From positions 1-17,446 of the forward strand of contig DATGQT010000273.1 in assembly GCA_035304085.1 (NCBI GenBank): a stretch of DNA of 17,446 bases, in the 5' to 3' direction. The notes under the pieces were generated by a model. It was not told the DNA's origin, did no database searches, and saw only the letters and a list, made by a program, of their open reading frames with translations. Position numbers and translations under genes: made by a program. The DNA is from DATGQT01 sp035304085. Its GTDB lineage: Bacteria > Bacteroidota > Rhodothermia > Rhodothermales > Rubricoccaceae. The stretch's first letter is position 1, and every line of letters starts with the position of its first letter. Positions 1 to 6,879 of the stretch are shown here, in pieces.

Positions 1-56
1 TGGTCCGTGGTGAACGGCTACTCGGGAGAAGTTCCCCTGCCCTCCGTCCTCTGCCC
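1..56. repeat. Partial copy of an intergenic heptamer-type repeat (right arm)
   Basis: The first bases of the window contain GGTCCGTGGT, and positions 46-56 contain CCGTCCTCTGC. Both strings recur in the same order in the right arm of the inverted array at 14592-14630. This suggests the window opens inside the right arm of a related element whose left arm lies upstream. The spacing between the two strings differs between copies and the middle here is unrelated, so homology is tentative. Confidence 0.35.
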
Positions 57-70
57 CCTGTCTCTCGTCG

Positions 71-78
71 TACCTTCG
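71..78 (+). promoter_or_regulatory. Possible -7 promoter element of the first lipoprotein gene
   Basis: TACCTTCG lies 24 bases before the ATG at 103 and resembles the Bacteroidota -7 element TAnnTTTG. It is nearly identical to TACCTTCC at 2123-2130, which does have a TTTG 20 bases upstream. No TTG is seen at the expected -33 distance here, so this is a weak call. Confidence 0.3.
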
Positions 79-102
79 GCCGCTCACACAGCCCCGTCCC
101 CG

Positions 103-657
103 ATGCGTCCCCGTCCGCTTCGTTTCCTCCCCCTCGCGCTGCTGCCCCTCCTCGTGGCCGGATGCGACGAGGCCGACACCAACCTGTTCACGTTTCCCGT
201 CAGGGGCATCAACTTCACCTTCGCCTTCACCGGCGACCAGGTGGCGGGCACGACGCTGACGGTCGCGGCCGACGGCAGCGCGAACATCCTCGACGATATC
301 CGGGATCAGGGGTTCGGTCCGGAGGAGGTGGCCCGCGTGCGGCTGGAGTCGGGTGAGGCGGAGGTCCGCATCCTCCAGGCCCCTACCGGCGTGAACATCG
401 GCTTCCTCGACGACGTCGCCCTCCGCCTCAGCGGCGGCGGAACGTCCGTCGAGGTGGCGAGCGCGGAGGACGTCAGCGGCGGGACCTCGATGCTGAACGA
501 GGTCGACCTCGACGTCTCCTCCGAGGACATCGCCCCCATCGTCACGGCGGGTACCTTCGACGCTTTCCTGGACGTTTCCGCCGACGAGGGCATCCCGGAC
601 GGCACCTACCGCATCGAGGTCCGCTTCGACGTGGAGGTGGCCGTCGAGGGCTTCTGA
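103..657 (+). CDS. Small exported lipoprotein of unknown function
   Basis: A 184-residue protein that begins with a basic n-region (MRPRPLR), a Leu-rich hydrophobic stretch and a lipobox ending in Cys21 (LVAGC). This indicates lipoprotein signal peptidase processing and membrane anchoring. The mature part is acidic, rich in Val, Thr, Gly and Asp, and has the alternating pattern of an all-beta domain. It has no catalytic motif I recognise. The frame is open back to position 7, but the ATG at 103 is chosen because it places the signal peptide at the N-terminus; the upstream extension (residues like MVNGYSGEV) has no such character. It converges with the RidA gene, leaving a 20-bp gap. Function unknown. 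Confidence 0.75.
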   Translation: MRPRPLRFLPLALLPLLVAGCDEADTNLFTFPVRGINFTFAFTGDQVAGTTLTVAADGSANILDDIRDQGFGPEEVARVRLESGEAEVRILQAPTGVNIGFLDDVALRLSGGGTSVEVASAEDVSGGTSMLNEVDLDVSSEDIAPIVTAGTFDAFLDVSADEGIPDGTYRIEVRFDVEVAVEGF

Positions 658-677
658 GCCGCGGCGGCCGGAGGGCC

Positions 678-1076
678 TCAGCGGACGGCGACGCAGGAGA
701 TCTCGACGCGGGCGCCGCGCGGGAGCGCCGCCACCTGCATCGCGTCGCGCGCCGGCGGCGATTCGCTGAAGTACCGGGCGTAGACCTCGTTGACGGGGGC
801 GTAGTCGTCGAGCCGCGTGAGGTAGACCGTGCACCGGACGACGTGCTCGTAGCTCATCCCGGCCGCGCGGAGCACGGCGCCGAGGTTCTCGAGCACCCGC
901 ACCGCCTCGTCCTCGATCTCCCCCTCCACGAGCCGCCCCGTCGCGGGGTCGAGCGCGATCTGGCCCGAGCAGTAGAGCACGTCGCCGACGAGGACGCCCT
1001 GGCTGTAGGGGCCGATGGCGGCCGGCGCGTGGTCGGTGCGCACGAGCTCACGGCGGGAGGGCGAACGGGTGGGCAT
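678..1076 (-). CDS. ridA: RidA family reactive intermediate/imine deaminase
   Basis: A 132-residue protein of the RidA/YjgF/UK114 family, which hydrolyses reactive enamine/imine intermediates such as 2-aminoacrylate released by PLP enzymes, forming trimers in the cytoplasm. Visible family marks are the N-terminal APAAIGPYSQG segment, LYCSGQIALDP, the VxxCTVYLTRLDDYAPVNEVYARYF region, and the C-terminal signature PARDAMQVAALPRGARVEI, which carries the Arg that contacts the substrate carboxylate in known members. Length fits the family (about 130). The ATG at 1076 is preferred over an upstream one at 1136 because the family start aligns here and a promoter-like element (1106-1137) lies between them. 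Monocistronic by appearance. Confidence 0.93.
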   Translation of the reverse strand: MPTRSPSRRELVRTDHAPAAIGPYSQGVLVGDVLYCSGQIALDPATGRLVEGEIEDEAVRVLENLGAVLRAAGMSYEHVVRCTVYLTRLDDYAPVNEVYARYFSESPPARDAMQVAALPRGARVEISCVAVR

Positions 1077-1105
1077 GGGGGTGTTGGCGGGGTGAGACGG
1101 CCCTC

Positions 1106-1137
1106 CGAAGTTGAATACGCCCCCCGGCCTCGCCAAG
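1106..1137 (-). promoter_or_regulatory. Bacteroidota-type promoter of ridA
   Basis: Read on the minus strand, CTTG (1134-1137) is followed after exactly 20 bases by CAACTTCG (1106-1113), about 30 bases before the ridA start codon. The spacing and the TTG / yAnnTT pattern match the Bacteroidota -33/-7 layout. The same CTTG-N20-CAACTTC arrangement occurs before the DinB gene at 4266-4297, which strengthens the call. Confidence 0.45.
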
Positions 1138-1167
1138 CGAAGCTTCCCGGAAGTCGGGCCGGCGTGC

Positions 1168-2019
<852 letters not shown>

Positions 2020-2098
2020 CGGGGGAGGGTGGGCGCGGGGTGAGGCGGCGTCGCCCTTCTACAGCCATCCCCCCTGAGCGGCTCCGGCCCCGGATGCG

Positions 2099-2130
2099 TT
2101 TGGGCGGCAGCGGGGGTGCGCGTACCTTCC
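2099..2130 (+). promoter_or_regulatory. Bacteroidota-type promoter upstream of the zinc-ribbon gene
   Basis: TTTG (2099-2102), a 20-base spacer, then TACCTTCC (2123-2130). This is close to the known Bacteroides/Flavobacterium -33 TTTG and -7 TAnnTTTG elements with 19-21 base spacing. It would give a leader of roughly 90 bases before the ATG at 2229. I see no equally good element for the divergent EEP gene in the same 209-bp intergenic region, which otherwise holds only G-rich runs and a short GGGG/CCCC hairpin near 2166-2176. Confidence 0.5.
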
Positions 2131-2228
2131 AAAGATCGCCCCCCGACGGGTGAAGATGGGGGGGAGGGGCAACCCCGCCCGCGCCGCTCCGTTCTACCCT
2201 CGCAGCGACGACGAAACCCGCCCCGACG

Positions 2229-2600
2229 ATGGAACGCCTCCAGTGCAAAGCCTGCGGCTCCTTCTCCATGCTCCCGATGGAGCTGCAGCCCGACGACGCC
2301 GAGGAGATGGACCTCCTGGACGAGCAGGAGGCCCGCTTCTTCACCTGCCACGTCTGCGGCGACAACTGGCTCAGCGTCCGCCAGGTCGAGGCGGGCGATT
2401 GCCGGATCACGTTCGTCCACCAGATGGGCCTCCAGCCCACCCTCAAGCGCATCGCCCACCTCAGCACGCCCGTCGTCGTCAACGAGGACACCGTCGAGCA
2501 CTGGGACTACTTCTGCGGCGACGACGAGGTGGACGAGGACGAGTGGATGGACCGCCTCGGCGAGCGCCGCCGCATCCTCAAGTCCATCTGCAGCAACTGA
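2229..2600 (+). CDS. Acidic zinc-ribbon protein of unknown function
   Basis: A 123-residue cytoplasmic protein with two Cys pairs, CKACG (Cys6, Cys9) and CHVCG (Cys40, Cys43), spaced as a zinc ribbon. The remainder is very acidic, with clusters at 22-35 (DDAEEMDLLDEQE) and 98-108 (DDEVDEDEWMD), and there is one more Cys at 58, 96 and 121. There is no signal peptide or membrane segment. The segment after the ribbon (WLSVRQVEAG, then a conserved-looking ITFVHQMGLQPT) looks like a folded domain but I do not recognise it. Zinc ribbons with acidic tails often contact nucleic-acid machinery, but nothing here shows a partner. Single gene with its own promoter-like element and a terminator hairpin after the stop. 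Confidence 0.75.
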   Translation: MERLQCKACGSFSMLPMELQPDDAEEMDLLDEQEARFFTCHVCGDNWLSVRQVEAGDCRITFVHQMGLQPTLKRIAHLSTPVVVNEDTVEHWDYFCGDDEVDEDEWMDRLGERRRILKSICSN

Positions 2601-2630
2601 CGGCGCGGGGCTCCGGCGCCGAGCGTGTGA

Positions 2631-2659
2631 GAGGGGCGGGCCCTGACGGCCTGCCCCTC
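2631..2659. terminator. Bidirectional terminator hairpin between convergent genes
   Basis: A 12-base stem (GAGGGGCGGGCC pairing with GGCCTGCCCCTC, one G-T/G-U pair) with a 5-base loop sits between the stop codon of the zinc-ribbon gene (2600, +) and the stop of the exported-protein gene (2662, -). No clear U tract follows on either strand, so it is inferred from position and stem strength. Confidence 0.5.
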
Positions 2660-2661
2660 GT

Positions 2662-3174
2662 CTATTCGCCCCCCGTGCTGTTGGCCACTTCTAGGCCCAG
2701 CGTGCGCACGAGGTCGAGGAGGACGGCCTCGTGTGGGGTGAAGACGGCCTCCGGGGCCTCCACCTGGATAGCCCAGTACACCGGCCCGCGAACGAGGAAG
2801 TAGACGTGCCCCACCATCCCCTCCCGCTCGGTGCGGAAGCCGACGGCGCCGGGCAGCGGGGAGGCCGAGAGCGGCGCCACGGGGCGGGCGCCGTGATAGC
2901 CGTAGGGCACGCGGCCCTGCTGCCACCGCTCCCGCATCACCGGGTTCAGCCCCGTCAGCCGCTCGACGTGGAGGACGGCGCCGCGCAGCGCGCTCGAGTC
3001 GCTCCGGTTCTCGAACCGGTACGAGGCTAGCCCCGGCAGCCCGCTCTCGTCCACCTCCGCCGGCCCGGCCCACCCCTCCGGCAACGTGACGACGAGCCCG
3101 GACCGGTAGACCTGCGGCTGGGCGAGCGCGGGAACGGCTAGGAGCAGCGCGGCGAGGGGCAGGAGGCGACGCAT
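2662..3174 (-). CDS. Exported protein of unknown function
   Basis: A 170-residue protein with a clear Sec signal peptide: MRR, a Leu/Ala core and an ALA-Q cleavage site after residue 18. The mature part begins with a stretch reading YRSGLVVTLPEGW and ends with a segment (EAVFTPHEAVLLDLVRTLGL) typical of small periplasmic proteins that measure or bind something as a single alpha/beta domain. The opening phrase about a 'VTLPEGW' strand is reminiscent of PsbP/DUF1795-like folds, but I would not assign it. No cysteine follows the signal peptide, so it is probably periplasmic and soluble. It lies 54 bp downstream of the co-oriented lipoprotein gene and may be cotranscribed with it. Confidence 0.72.
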   Translation of the reverse strand: MRRLLPLAALLLAVPALAQPQVYRSGLVVTLPEGWAGPAEVDESGLPGLASYRFENRSDSSALRGAVLHVERLTGLNPVMRERWQQGRVPYGYHGARPVAPLSASPLPGAVGFRTEREGMVGHVYFLVRGPVYWAIQVEAPEAVFTPHEAVLLDLVRTLGLEVANSTGGE

Positions 3175-3228
3175 CGGGGCGGGCGGGCAGGGGGACCGGG
3201 CGGGGTATCGGCCGCCGGCCGGGCCGGT

Positions 3229-3645
3229 TTAGTCACCCTCCGGCCGCGCCACGATCTGCTCCGGCCCGCTCTCCTTCTCGACGTGGCACGGGCCTCCCGA
3301 GAACACGAACTCTGCTTCGGCCACCAGCCCGTCGCCCGTAGCGCGGAAGTGGAGGCTGTCGCCGCGCGCGCTCAGCTGCTCCAGCTGTGCGTCGGTGACG
3401 ACGAGGTAGCGGCCCTCGCCCCCGGCGAGGACGTCGCCGGTGTCCCTCAGGTCGAGGACCTCGCCGGTGCGGAGGTTGCGGACGGTGGGGGTGAGGCCGC
3501 CGACGGGCTGGTCTGCCTCGTCCACGACCTGTACGGTGTAGGTGCGGAACTCGAGGGTGCAGGCCACGTCGCCGTCGCCGCCGGGGCGGGGGGCGGAGCA
3601 GGCGGGGAGGGCGAGGAGCGCGAGGAAGGGGACGAGTGGTCGCAT
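3229..3645 (-). CDS. Small lipoprotein, possibly with a beta-sandwich domain
   Basis: A 138-residue protein with a short signal peptide (MRPLVPFLALLALPAC) ending in a lipobox with Cys16. The mature part contains YTVQVVDEADQPVGGLTPTV, a pattern typical of carboxypeptidase-regulatory-like or Ig-like beta-sandwich domains (a strand, then 'D..QPVGG...V'). Two further cysteines (Cys29 and Cys119) could form a disulphide between the ends of the domain. No enzyme motif is seen. It lies between the DinB gene (70 bp upstream) and the exported-protein gene (54 bp downstream), all on the minus strand, so a three-gene unit is possible. Function unknown. Confidence 0.72.
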   Translation of the reverse strand: MRPLVPFLALLALPACSAPRPGGDGDVACTLEFRTYTVQVVDEADQPVGGLTPTVRNLRTGEVLDLRDTGDVLAGGEGRYLVVTDAQLEQLSARGDSLHFRATGDGLVAEAEFVFSGGPCHVEKESGPEQIVARPEGD

Positions 3646-3715
3646 GGCGGGTCGCTGGCTGGACGGGCCTTGGACGACCGCGCGGCCGTAGAGGGTCCAC
3701 GTGCCCCGGAAGGGC

Positions 3716-4204
3716 TCACTGGTAGGCCGCGAGGGCGTGCTCGCCCGCGAGGCGCTTCATGAGCTGGATCTGTCCGGCGTGATAGAGGTCGTGCGCGGCG
3801 ATGCCCGCGATGAGCTGGGCCAGCGTGTGCTTGCTCCCCTCGGGGGTCCGAGAGAGCGCGGCGGGTTCGAGCCCGGCGACGGCCGCGCGGAGGGCGGCGT
3901 GCTCGGCGCCGAGCAGCTTCCGCTCGGCGTCCCACCGCGCTGCACCGTCCGGTCGCCGGAACCAGTTCGCCCCCTCCAGCGCGAACGAGCCCCGCTTCTC
4001 ACCGGCGATCCGGCGGCGGACGGCGTACTTCCAGTAGGCGCAGTGGACCGCGAGCTCCCAGATCGTGTGCCGGTCCTCCGCGGGCCGCCACGACGCCAGC
4101 GCCTCGTCGACGCCGCGGAGGGCGCCCTTCAGCGTCGGCCCGTGCCAGGCCTCGTGGTCGTAGGCGGTGTCGAGCTGGTGGAGGAGGAGCGCGAGCGCGT
4201 CCAT
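3716..4204 (-). CDS. DinB/YfiT-family four-helix metalloprotein
   Basis: A 162-residue protein of the DinB/YfiT superfamily, four-helix bundles with a His3 metal site that include bacillithiol- and mycothiol-dependent transferases as well as damage-inducible proteins of unknown role. The three expected ligands are visible: His54 (TIWELAVHCAYW), His138 and His142 (AAHDLYHAGQI). The typical segment WELAVHCAYWKYAVRRRIAG and the C-terminal HAGQIQLMKRL are family-like. The ATG at 4204 is used rather than one at 4318, because the extension is low-complexity basic sequence and the promoter-like element at 4266-4297 falls within it. No thiol partner or function can be read from context. It is divergent to the carbohydrate locus. 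Confidence 0.85.
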   Translation of the reverse strand: MDALALLLHQLDTAYDHEAWHGPTLKGALRGVDEALASWRPAEDRHTIWELAVHCAYWKYAVRRRIAGEKRGSFALEGANWFRRPDGAARWDAERKLLGAEHAALRAAVAGLEPAALSRTPEGSKHTLAQLIAGIAAHDLYHAGQIQLMKRLAGEHALAAYQ

Positions 4205-4265
4205 GTTGCCGGGGGAATCGACGGGGACGGCCCCGTGGCGTGGAGGTGCGTGCCGGCGGGGCGTC

Positions 4266-4297
4266 GGAAGTTGGCGACGCCACCGGGTGAAGGCAAG
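4266..4297 (-). promoter_or_regulatory. Bacteroidota-type promoter of the DinB-family gene
   Basis: On the minus strand CTTG (4294-4297), a 20-base spacer and CAACTTCC (4266-4273). It is the same layout and nearly the same bases as the ridA element at 1106-1137. It lies about 60 bases before the start codon at 4204. Confidence 0.45.
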
Positions 4298-4326
4298 GCC
4301 GATTCGCGCGCGCCGCACGTGCGGCC

Positions 4327-4358
4327 CTTGACCGGTGGGGGGATTCGCTGTAGGTTGC
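4327..4358 (+). promoter_or_regulatory. Promoter of the NHL-dioxygenase-isomerase-lacI operon
   Basis: CTTG (4327-4330), a 20-base spacer, then TAGGTTGC (4351-4358), fitting the Bacteroidota -33/-7 arrangement. The same stretch can also be read as a sigma70-like TTGACC, 17 bases, TAGGTT. Transcription would begin near 4363-4367, inside or at the edge of the palindromic operator at 4366-4381. That is the classical geometry for repression by blocking open-complex formation or clearance. Confidence 0.5.
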
Positions 4359-4365
4359 CGGCAGA

Positions 4366-4381
4366 GCGCAAACGTTTGCGC
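4366..4381. promoter_or_regulatory. LacI-type operator 1 (perfect 16-bp palindrome)
   Basis: GCGCAAACGTTTGCGC is a perfect palindrome with a central CG, the usual form of LacI-family operators (the hinge helices insert at the central CpG). It ends 14 bases before the ATG at 4396 and follows the promoter-like element directly. A one-mismatch copy lies at 7969-7984 just after the lacI-type gene. I infer that the regulator encoded at 6880-7929 binds both. Confidence 0.75.
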
Positions 4382-4395
4382 AGCCGGACGCGCGC

Positions 4396-5325
4396 ATGGA
4401 CCTCGCCGTAGCGAACAACGCCTTCCAGTGGGTTGCCGGGTGGGGCCGGCTCCCCGATTCCCCCGGCACGCGCGCGAACGGCCGCACGCACGGCGTCGCC
4501 GTCACGGCCGACGGCCGCGTCGTCGTCTTCCGGCAGGCCGACCCCGCCGTCGTCGTGCTGGAGCCGGACGGCACGCCGTCCAGCACCTGGGGCGACCGGT
4601 TCGCTGGCGCGCACGGCCTCACCCTCGTCGAGGAGGACGGCCGGGAGCTCCTCTGGGTCACCGACGAGCACTCCGGCGAAGTCGCCAAGCTCACGCTCGA
4701 CGGCGAGACCGTCCTCGCGCTCGACCCGCCGGACCTCCCGGCCTACCGCGCCGGCCGCTACGCACCGACGTGGGTCGCCGTCCACGAGCGGCGCCACGGC
4801 GGCAGCGGCGACGTGTGGGTGGCCGACGGGTACGGGATGAGCCTCGTCCACCGCTACGACGCGGACGGCCGCTACCGCATGAGCCTCAGCGGCGAGGAGG
4901 GCGCCGGCCGGTTCGACTGCCCCCATGCCGTCTGGGTCGACACCCGCCGCGCCGAGCCCGAGCTCTACGTGGCCGACCGCGGCAACCGCCGCCTCCAGGT
5001 CTACGACCTCGACGGCACCCACAAGCGGACCGTGGGAGAGGGCGTGCTCGAATGCCCCTGCACCGGCGTCCGCTACGGTGACGGTCTCGTAGTCCCGGAG
5101 CTCTGCGCCCGCCTCACCTTCCTCGACGCCGACGACCGCCTCGTCGGTTACCTGGGCCGGAACGAGGCGGCGTGCGCGCTCCCCGGCTGGCCCGAGGTCG
5201 CCCCGGAGCAGATCCGCGACGGCCGGTTCAACAGCCCTCACGCCACCGCCGCCGACGCCGCCGGCAACCTCTACGTCGTCGAGTGGATCGTCGGCGGGCG
5301 GCTCACGAAGCTGTCGCGGTGCTAG
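4396..5325 (+). CDS. NHL-repeat beta-propeller protein
   Basis: A 309-residue protein built of NHL/six-bladed propeller repeats. Recurring blade motifs are RVVVFRQADPAVVVLEPDG (41-59), LLWVTDEHSGEVAKLTLDG (85-103), DVWVADGYGMSLVHRYDADG (139-158), ELYVADRGNRRLQVYDLDG (189-207, the clearest NHL unit) and NLYVVEWIVGGRLTKL (291-306). No signal peptide or lipobox is seen, so it is probably cytoplasmic. Propellers of this type include lactonases, lyases and the lyase half of peptidyl-amidating enzymes, as well as non-catalytic binding proteins; I cannot tell which. As first gene of the operon, next to a dioxygenase and a sugar isomerase, a role in turning over a sugar-derived intermediate (for example lactone hydrolysis) is plausible but inferred. 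It has several Cys (175, 220, 222, 237, 260, 309). Confidence 0.82.
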   Translation: MDLAVANNAFQWVAGWGRLPDSPGTRANGRTHGVAVTADGRVVVFRQADPAVVVLEPDGTPSSTWGDRFAGAHGLTLVEEDGRELLWVTDEHSGEVAKLTLDGETVLALDPPDLPAYRAGRYAPTWVAVHERRHGGSGDVWVADGYGMSLVHRYDADGRYRMSLSGEEGAGRFDCPHAVWVDTRRAEPELYVADRGNRRLQVYDLDGTHKRTVGEGVLECPCTGVRYGDGLVVPELCARLTFLDADDRLVGYLGRNEAACALPGWPEVAPEQIRDGRFNSPHATAADAAGNLYVVEWIVGGRLTKLSRC

Positions 5326-5385
5326 CCGCGCGGCTCCAGCCCCATCCGTCCCCCATTCCACCCTTGCCCCAGGCAGCCCACTGTC

Positions 5386-6141
5386 ATGATCGCACAAGCC
5401 ACCCCCGTCGTCACCGACGAGCACAAGCGGAAGTACCAGGAAGACGGGTTCTTCATCCTCGAAGGCGTCATCCCCGAGGACGAGCTCGAGATGGTCCGGC
5501 GCGAGTGCGCCCAGCTCATCGCGGCGCAGGACGCCGAGATGGACCGGCTCGGCACGGACACCCTCAACCTCAGCCGGCGCAACAGCCGCTACTTCGTGTT
5601 CCTCGCCTACAGGGACCGCCCCGAGCTCGGGGCGTTCATCTTCAACGACCTCCTGGCGGAGATCTGCCGCGCCACCATCGGCGACACGGCGTACCTGTTC
5701 TGGGAGCAGTTCGTCGTCAAGGGCACGGACAAGAAGGGGGCCGCCTTCGGGTGGCACCAGGACTCCGGCTACTGCGACGGGCCCCACAAGCCGTACGTCA
5801 ACTGCTGGGTGCCCCTCGACGACGTCAGCGAGGAGAACGGGACGGTGTACCTCCTCCCATACGGCCTCGCAGGCACGCGCGAGCGCATCGAGCACAGGGT
5901 GATGGAGAACGGGGACCGCGAGGGGTACTTCGGCCCCGAGCCCGGCATCCCCGCCGTCTGCCCCGCCGGCTCCGTCGTCGTCTTCTCCAGCACCGTGTTC
6001 CACCGCTCCGGCGCCAACCAGACCGACCGGATGCGGCGGGCCTACGCCCTCCAGTACTCGCCCGAGCCCGTGCTCGAACCCGACGGCTCGCTGAAGGGGC
6101 TGGCCGAGCCGTTCCTCGTGGACGGCCGGCGGGTCCGATGA
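5386..6141 (+). CDS. Phytanoyl-CoA dioxygenase (PhyH) family protein
   Basis: A 251-residue Fe(II)/2-oxoglutarate-type oxygenase of the PhyH family. The iron triad is visible: HQD (His124, Asp126) in FGWHQDSGYC and distal His206 in VFHRSGANQTDRMRRAY, with Arg217 eleven residues on, where PhyH binds 2-oxoglutarate. The N-terminus (KRKYQEDGFFILEGVI) and the WVPLDDVSEENGTVYLLPYG segment are typical of the family, and the length is normal. Bacterial members hydroxylate very diverse small molecules (ectoine, halogenated or methylated metabolites), so the substrate must come from context, here a sugar locus. It starts 60 bp after the NHL gene and precedes the sugar isomerase, separated by the inverted array at 6149-6214. 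No signal peptide. Confidence 0.9.
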   Translation: MIAQATPVVTDEHKRKYQEDGFFILEGVIPEDELEMVRRECAQLIAAQDAEMDRLGTDTLNLSRRNSRYFVFLAYRDRPELGAFIFNDLLAEICRATIGDTAYLFWEQFVVKGTDKKGAAFGWHQDSGYCDGPHKPYVNCWVPLDDVSEENGTVYLLPYGLAGTRERIEHRVMENGDREGYFGPEPGIPAVCPAGSVVVFSSTVFHRSGANQTDRMRRAYALQYSPEPVLEPDGSLKGLAEPFLVDGRRVR

Positions 6142-6148
6142 GCGCATG

Positions 6149-6214
6149 AACGTAGGAGCGTGGGAGCGTGGGAGCGTAAGCAGGAGCAAGCCTGCGTTCC
6201 TACGTTCCCACGCT
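6149..6214. repeat. Inverted octamer array (array 1), predicted long hairpin
   Basis: Four 8-base units (AACGTAGG, AGCGTGGG, AGCGTGGG, AGCGTAAG) at 6149-6180, a short spacer, then three complementary units (CCTGCGTT, CCTACGTT, CCCACGCT) at 6191-6214. The arms 6156-6184 and 6191-6215 pair over 25 positions with three mismatches that would all be G-U pairs in RNA, plus a 4-base bulge. The array begins 7 bases after the dioxygenase stop and ends 17 bases before the isomerase ATG. It belongs with the arrays at 6781, 13433 and 14534. Confidence 0.8.
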
Positions 6215-6231
6215 CACCAACCCCCACCCCC

Positions 6232-6780
6232 ATGCTGACGCGCAGTCAACTCGAACAGGCCCGCGCCCGCGCCGCCGAGGCGTTGGCCGAGGCCGGCATC
6301 GCCCTCACCGACGCTGAGCGCGCGACGATCGAGGTGGCCGACTTCGGCCTCGGCGACCTCGACCGCACCGGGCTCGAGCTCGTCGTCTACGAGAACAACG
6401 ACCGCTACTGCGCCAAGGAACTCGTCCTCTTCCCGCGCCAGACGTGCCCCGAGCACCGGCACCCCCCCGTCGGCGACGACCCCGGCAAGCGGGAGACGTT
6501 CCGGTGCCGCCGCGGCGTCGTATGGCTCTACGTCGAGGGCGCGCCGGCGGCCTCGCCGAAGGCACGCGTGCCGGCCGGCGACGAGGCCCACTACACCGTC
6601 TTCCACGAGGTCGAGCTCCACCCCGGCGACCAGTACACCATCCCGCCGAACACGCTCCACTGGTTCCAGGCCGGCGACGAGGGCGCCGTCGTGAGCGAGT
6701 TCTCGAGCACGAGCCGCGACGAGTTCGACGTCTTCACCGACCCCCGCATCCGGCGGCTCCCCGAGGTCGCCGATGCCTAA
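6232..6780 (+). CDS. D-lyxose ketol-isomerase (cupin-type D-lyxose/D-mannose isomerase)
   Basis: A 182-residue cupin of the D-lyxose isomerase family (EC 5.3.1.15; Bacillus YdaE type), which interconverts D-lyxose and D-xylulose and often D-mannose and D-fructose using Mn2+. The resemblance to YdaE is extensive: DRYCAKELVLFPRQTCPEHRHP, GKRETFRCRRGVVWLYVEG, HYTVFHEVELHPGDQYTIPP, NTLHWFQAGDEGAVVSEFSS and FTDPRIRR. The metal ligands are His75, His77, Glu88 and His143, all present. The frame is open from 6160, but those codons translate the hairpin array, so the ATG at 6232 is used; the helix LTRSQLEQARARAAEALAEAGI then begins the protein as in the family. It is the clearest clue to the substrate class of the locus: a pentose/hexose ketose-aldose pair. 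Cytoplasmic. Confidence 0.93.
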   Translation: MLTRSQLEQARARAAEALAEAGIALTDAERATIEVADFGLGDLDRTGLELVVYENNDRYCAKELVLFPRQTCPEHRHPPVGDDPGKRETFRCRRGVVWLYVEGAPAASPKARVPAGDEAHYTVFHEVELHPGDQYTIPPNTLHWFQAGDEGAVVSEFSSTSRDEFDVFTDPRIRRLPEVADA

Positions 6781-6868
6781 AGAGAGAGGGCGAATGAGAG
6801 AGAGGGAGAGAGGGGGCAGACGGCGGCGTTCTCCCATTCCCCCTTTCCCCCTTTCTCCCTCTCCCCCC
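6781..6868. repeat. Inverted octamer array (array 2)
   Basis: A purine-only left arm (6781-6816, units such as GAGAGAGG, GCGAATGA, GAGAGAGG, GAGAGAGG) is followed after about 12 bases by a pyrimidine arm (6829-6868) in clean 8-base register: TTCTCCCA, TTCCCCCT, TTCCCCCT, TTCTCCCT, CTCCCCCC. The arms are degenerate reverse complements. It starts directly after the isomerase stop codon and ends 11 bases before the lacI-type ATG. Confidence 0.75.
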
Positions 6869-6879
6869 CTCCCAGCCCG

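Noticed and set aside
2631..2659. Repeat of the same class as the inverted arrays
   Set aside because: It is a simple 12-base stem with a 5-base loop and no internal 7- or 8-base period, sitting between convergent stop codons, so a terminator explains it better.
6160..6231. N-terminal extension of the D-lyxose isomerase by 24 codons
   Set aside because: Those codons translate array 1 and have no counterpart in the family; the ATG at 6232 gives the expected N-terminus.
6149..6868. A CRISPR array or tandem-repeat locus
   Set aside because: Units are 7-8 bases, without unique spacers, and form inverted pairs around single loops; no cas genes are near.
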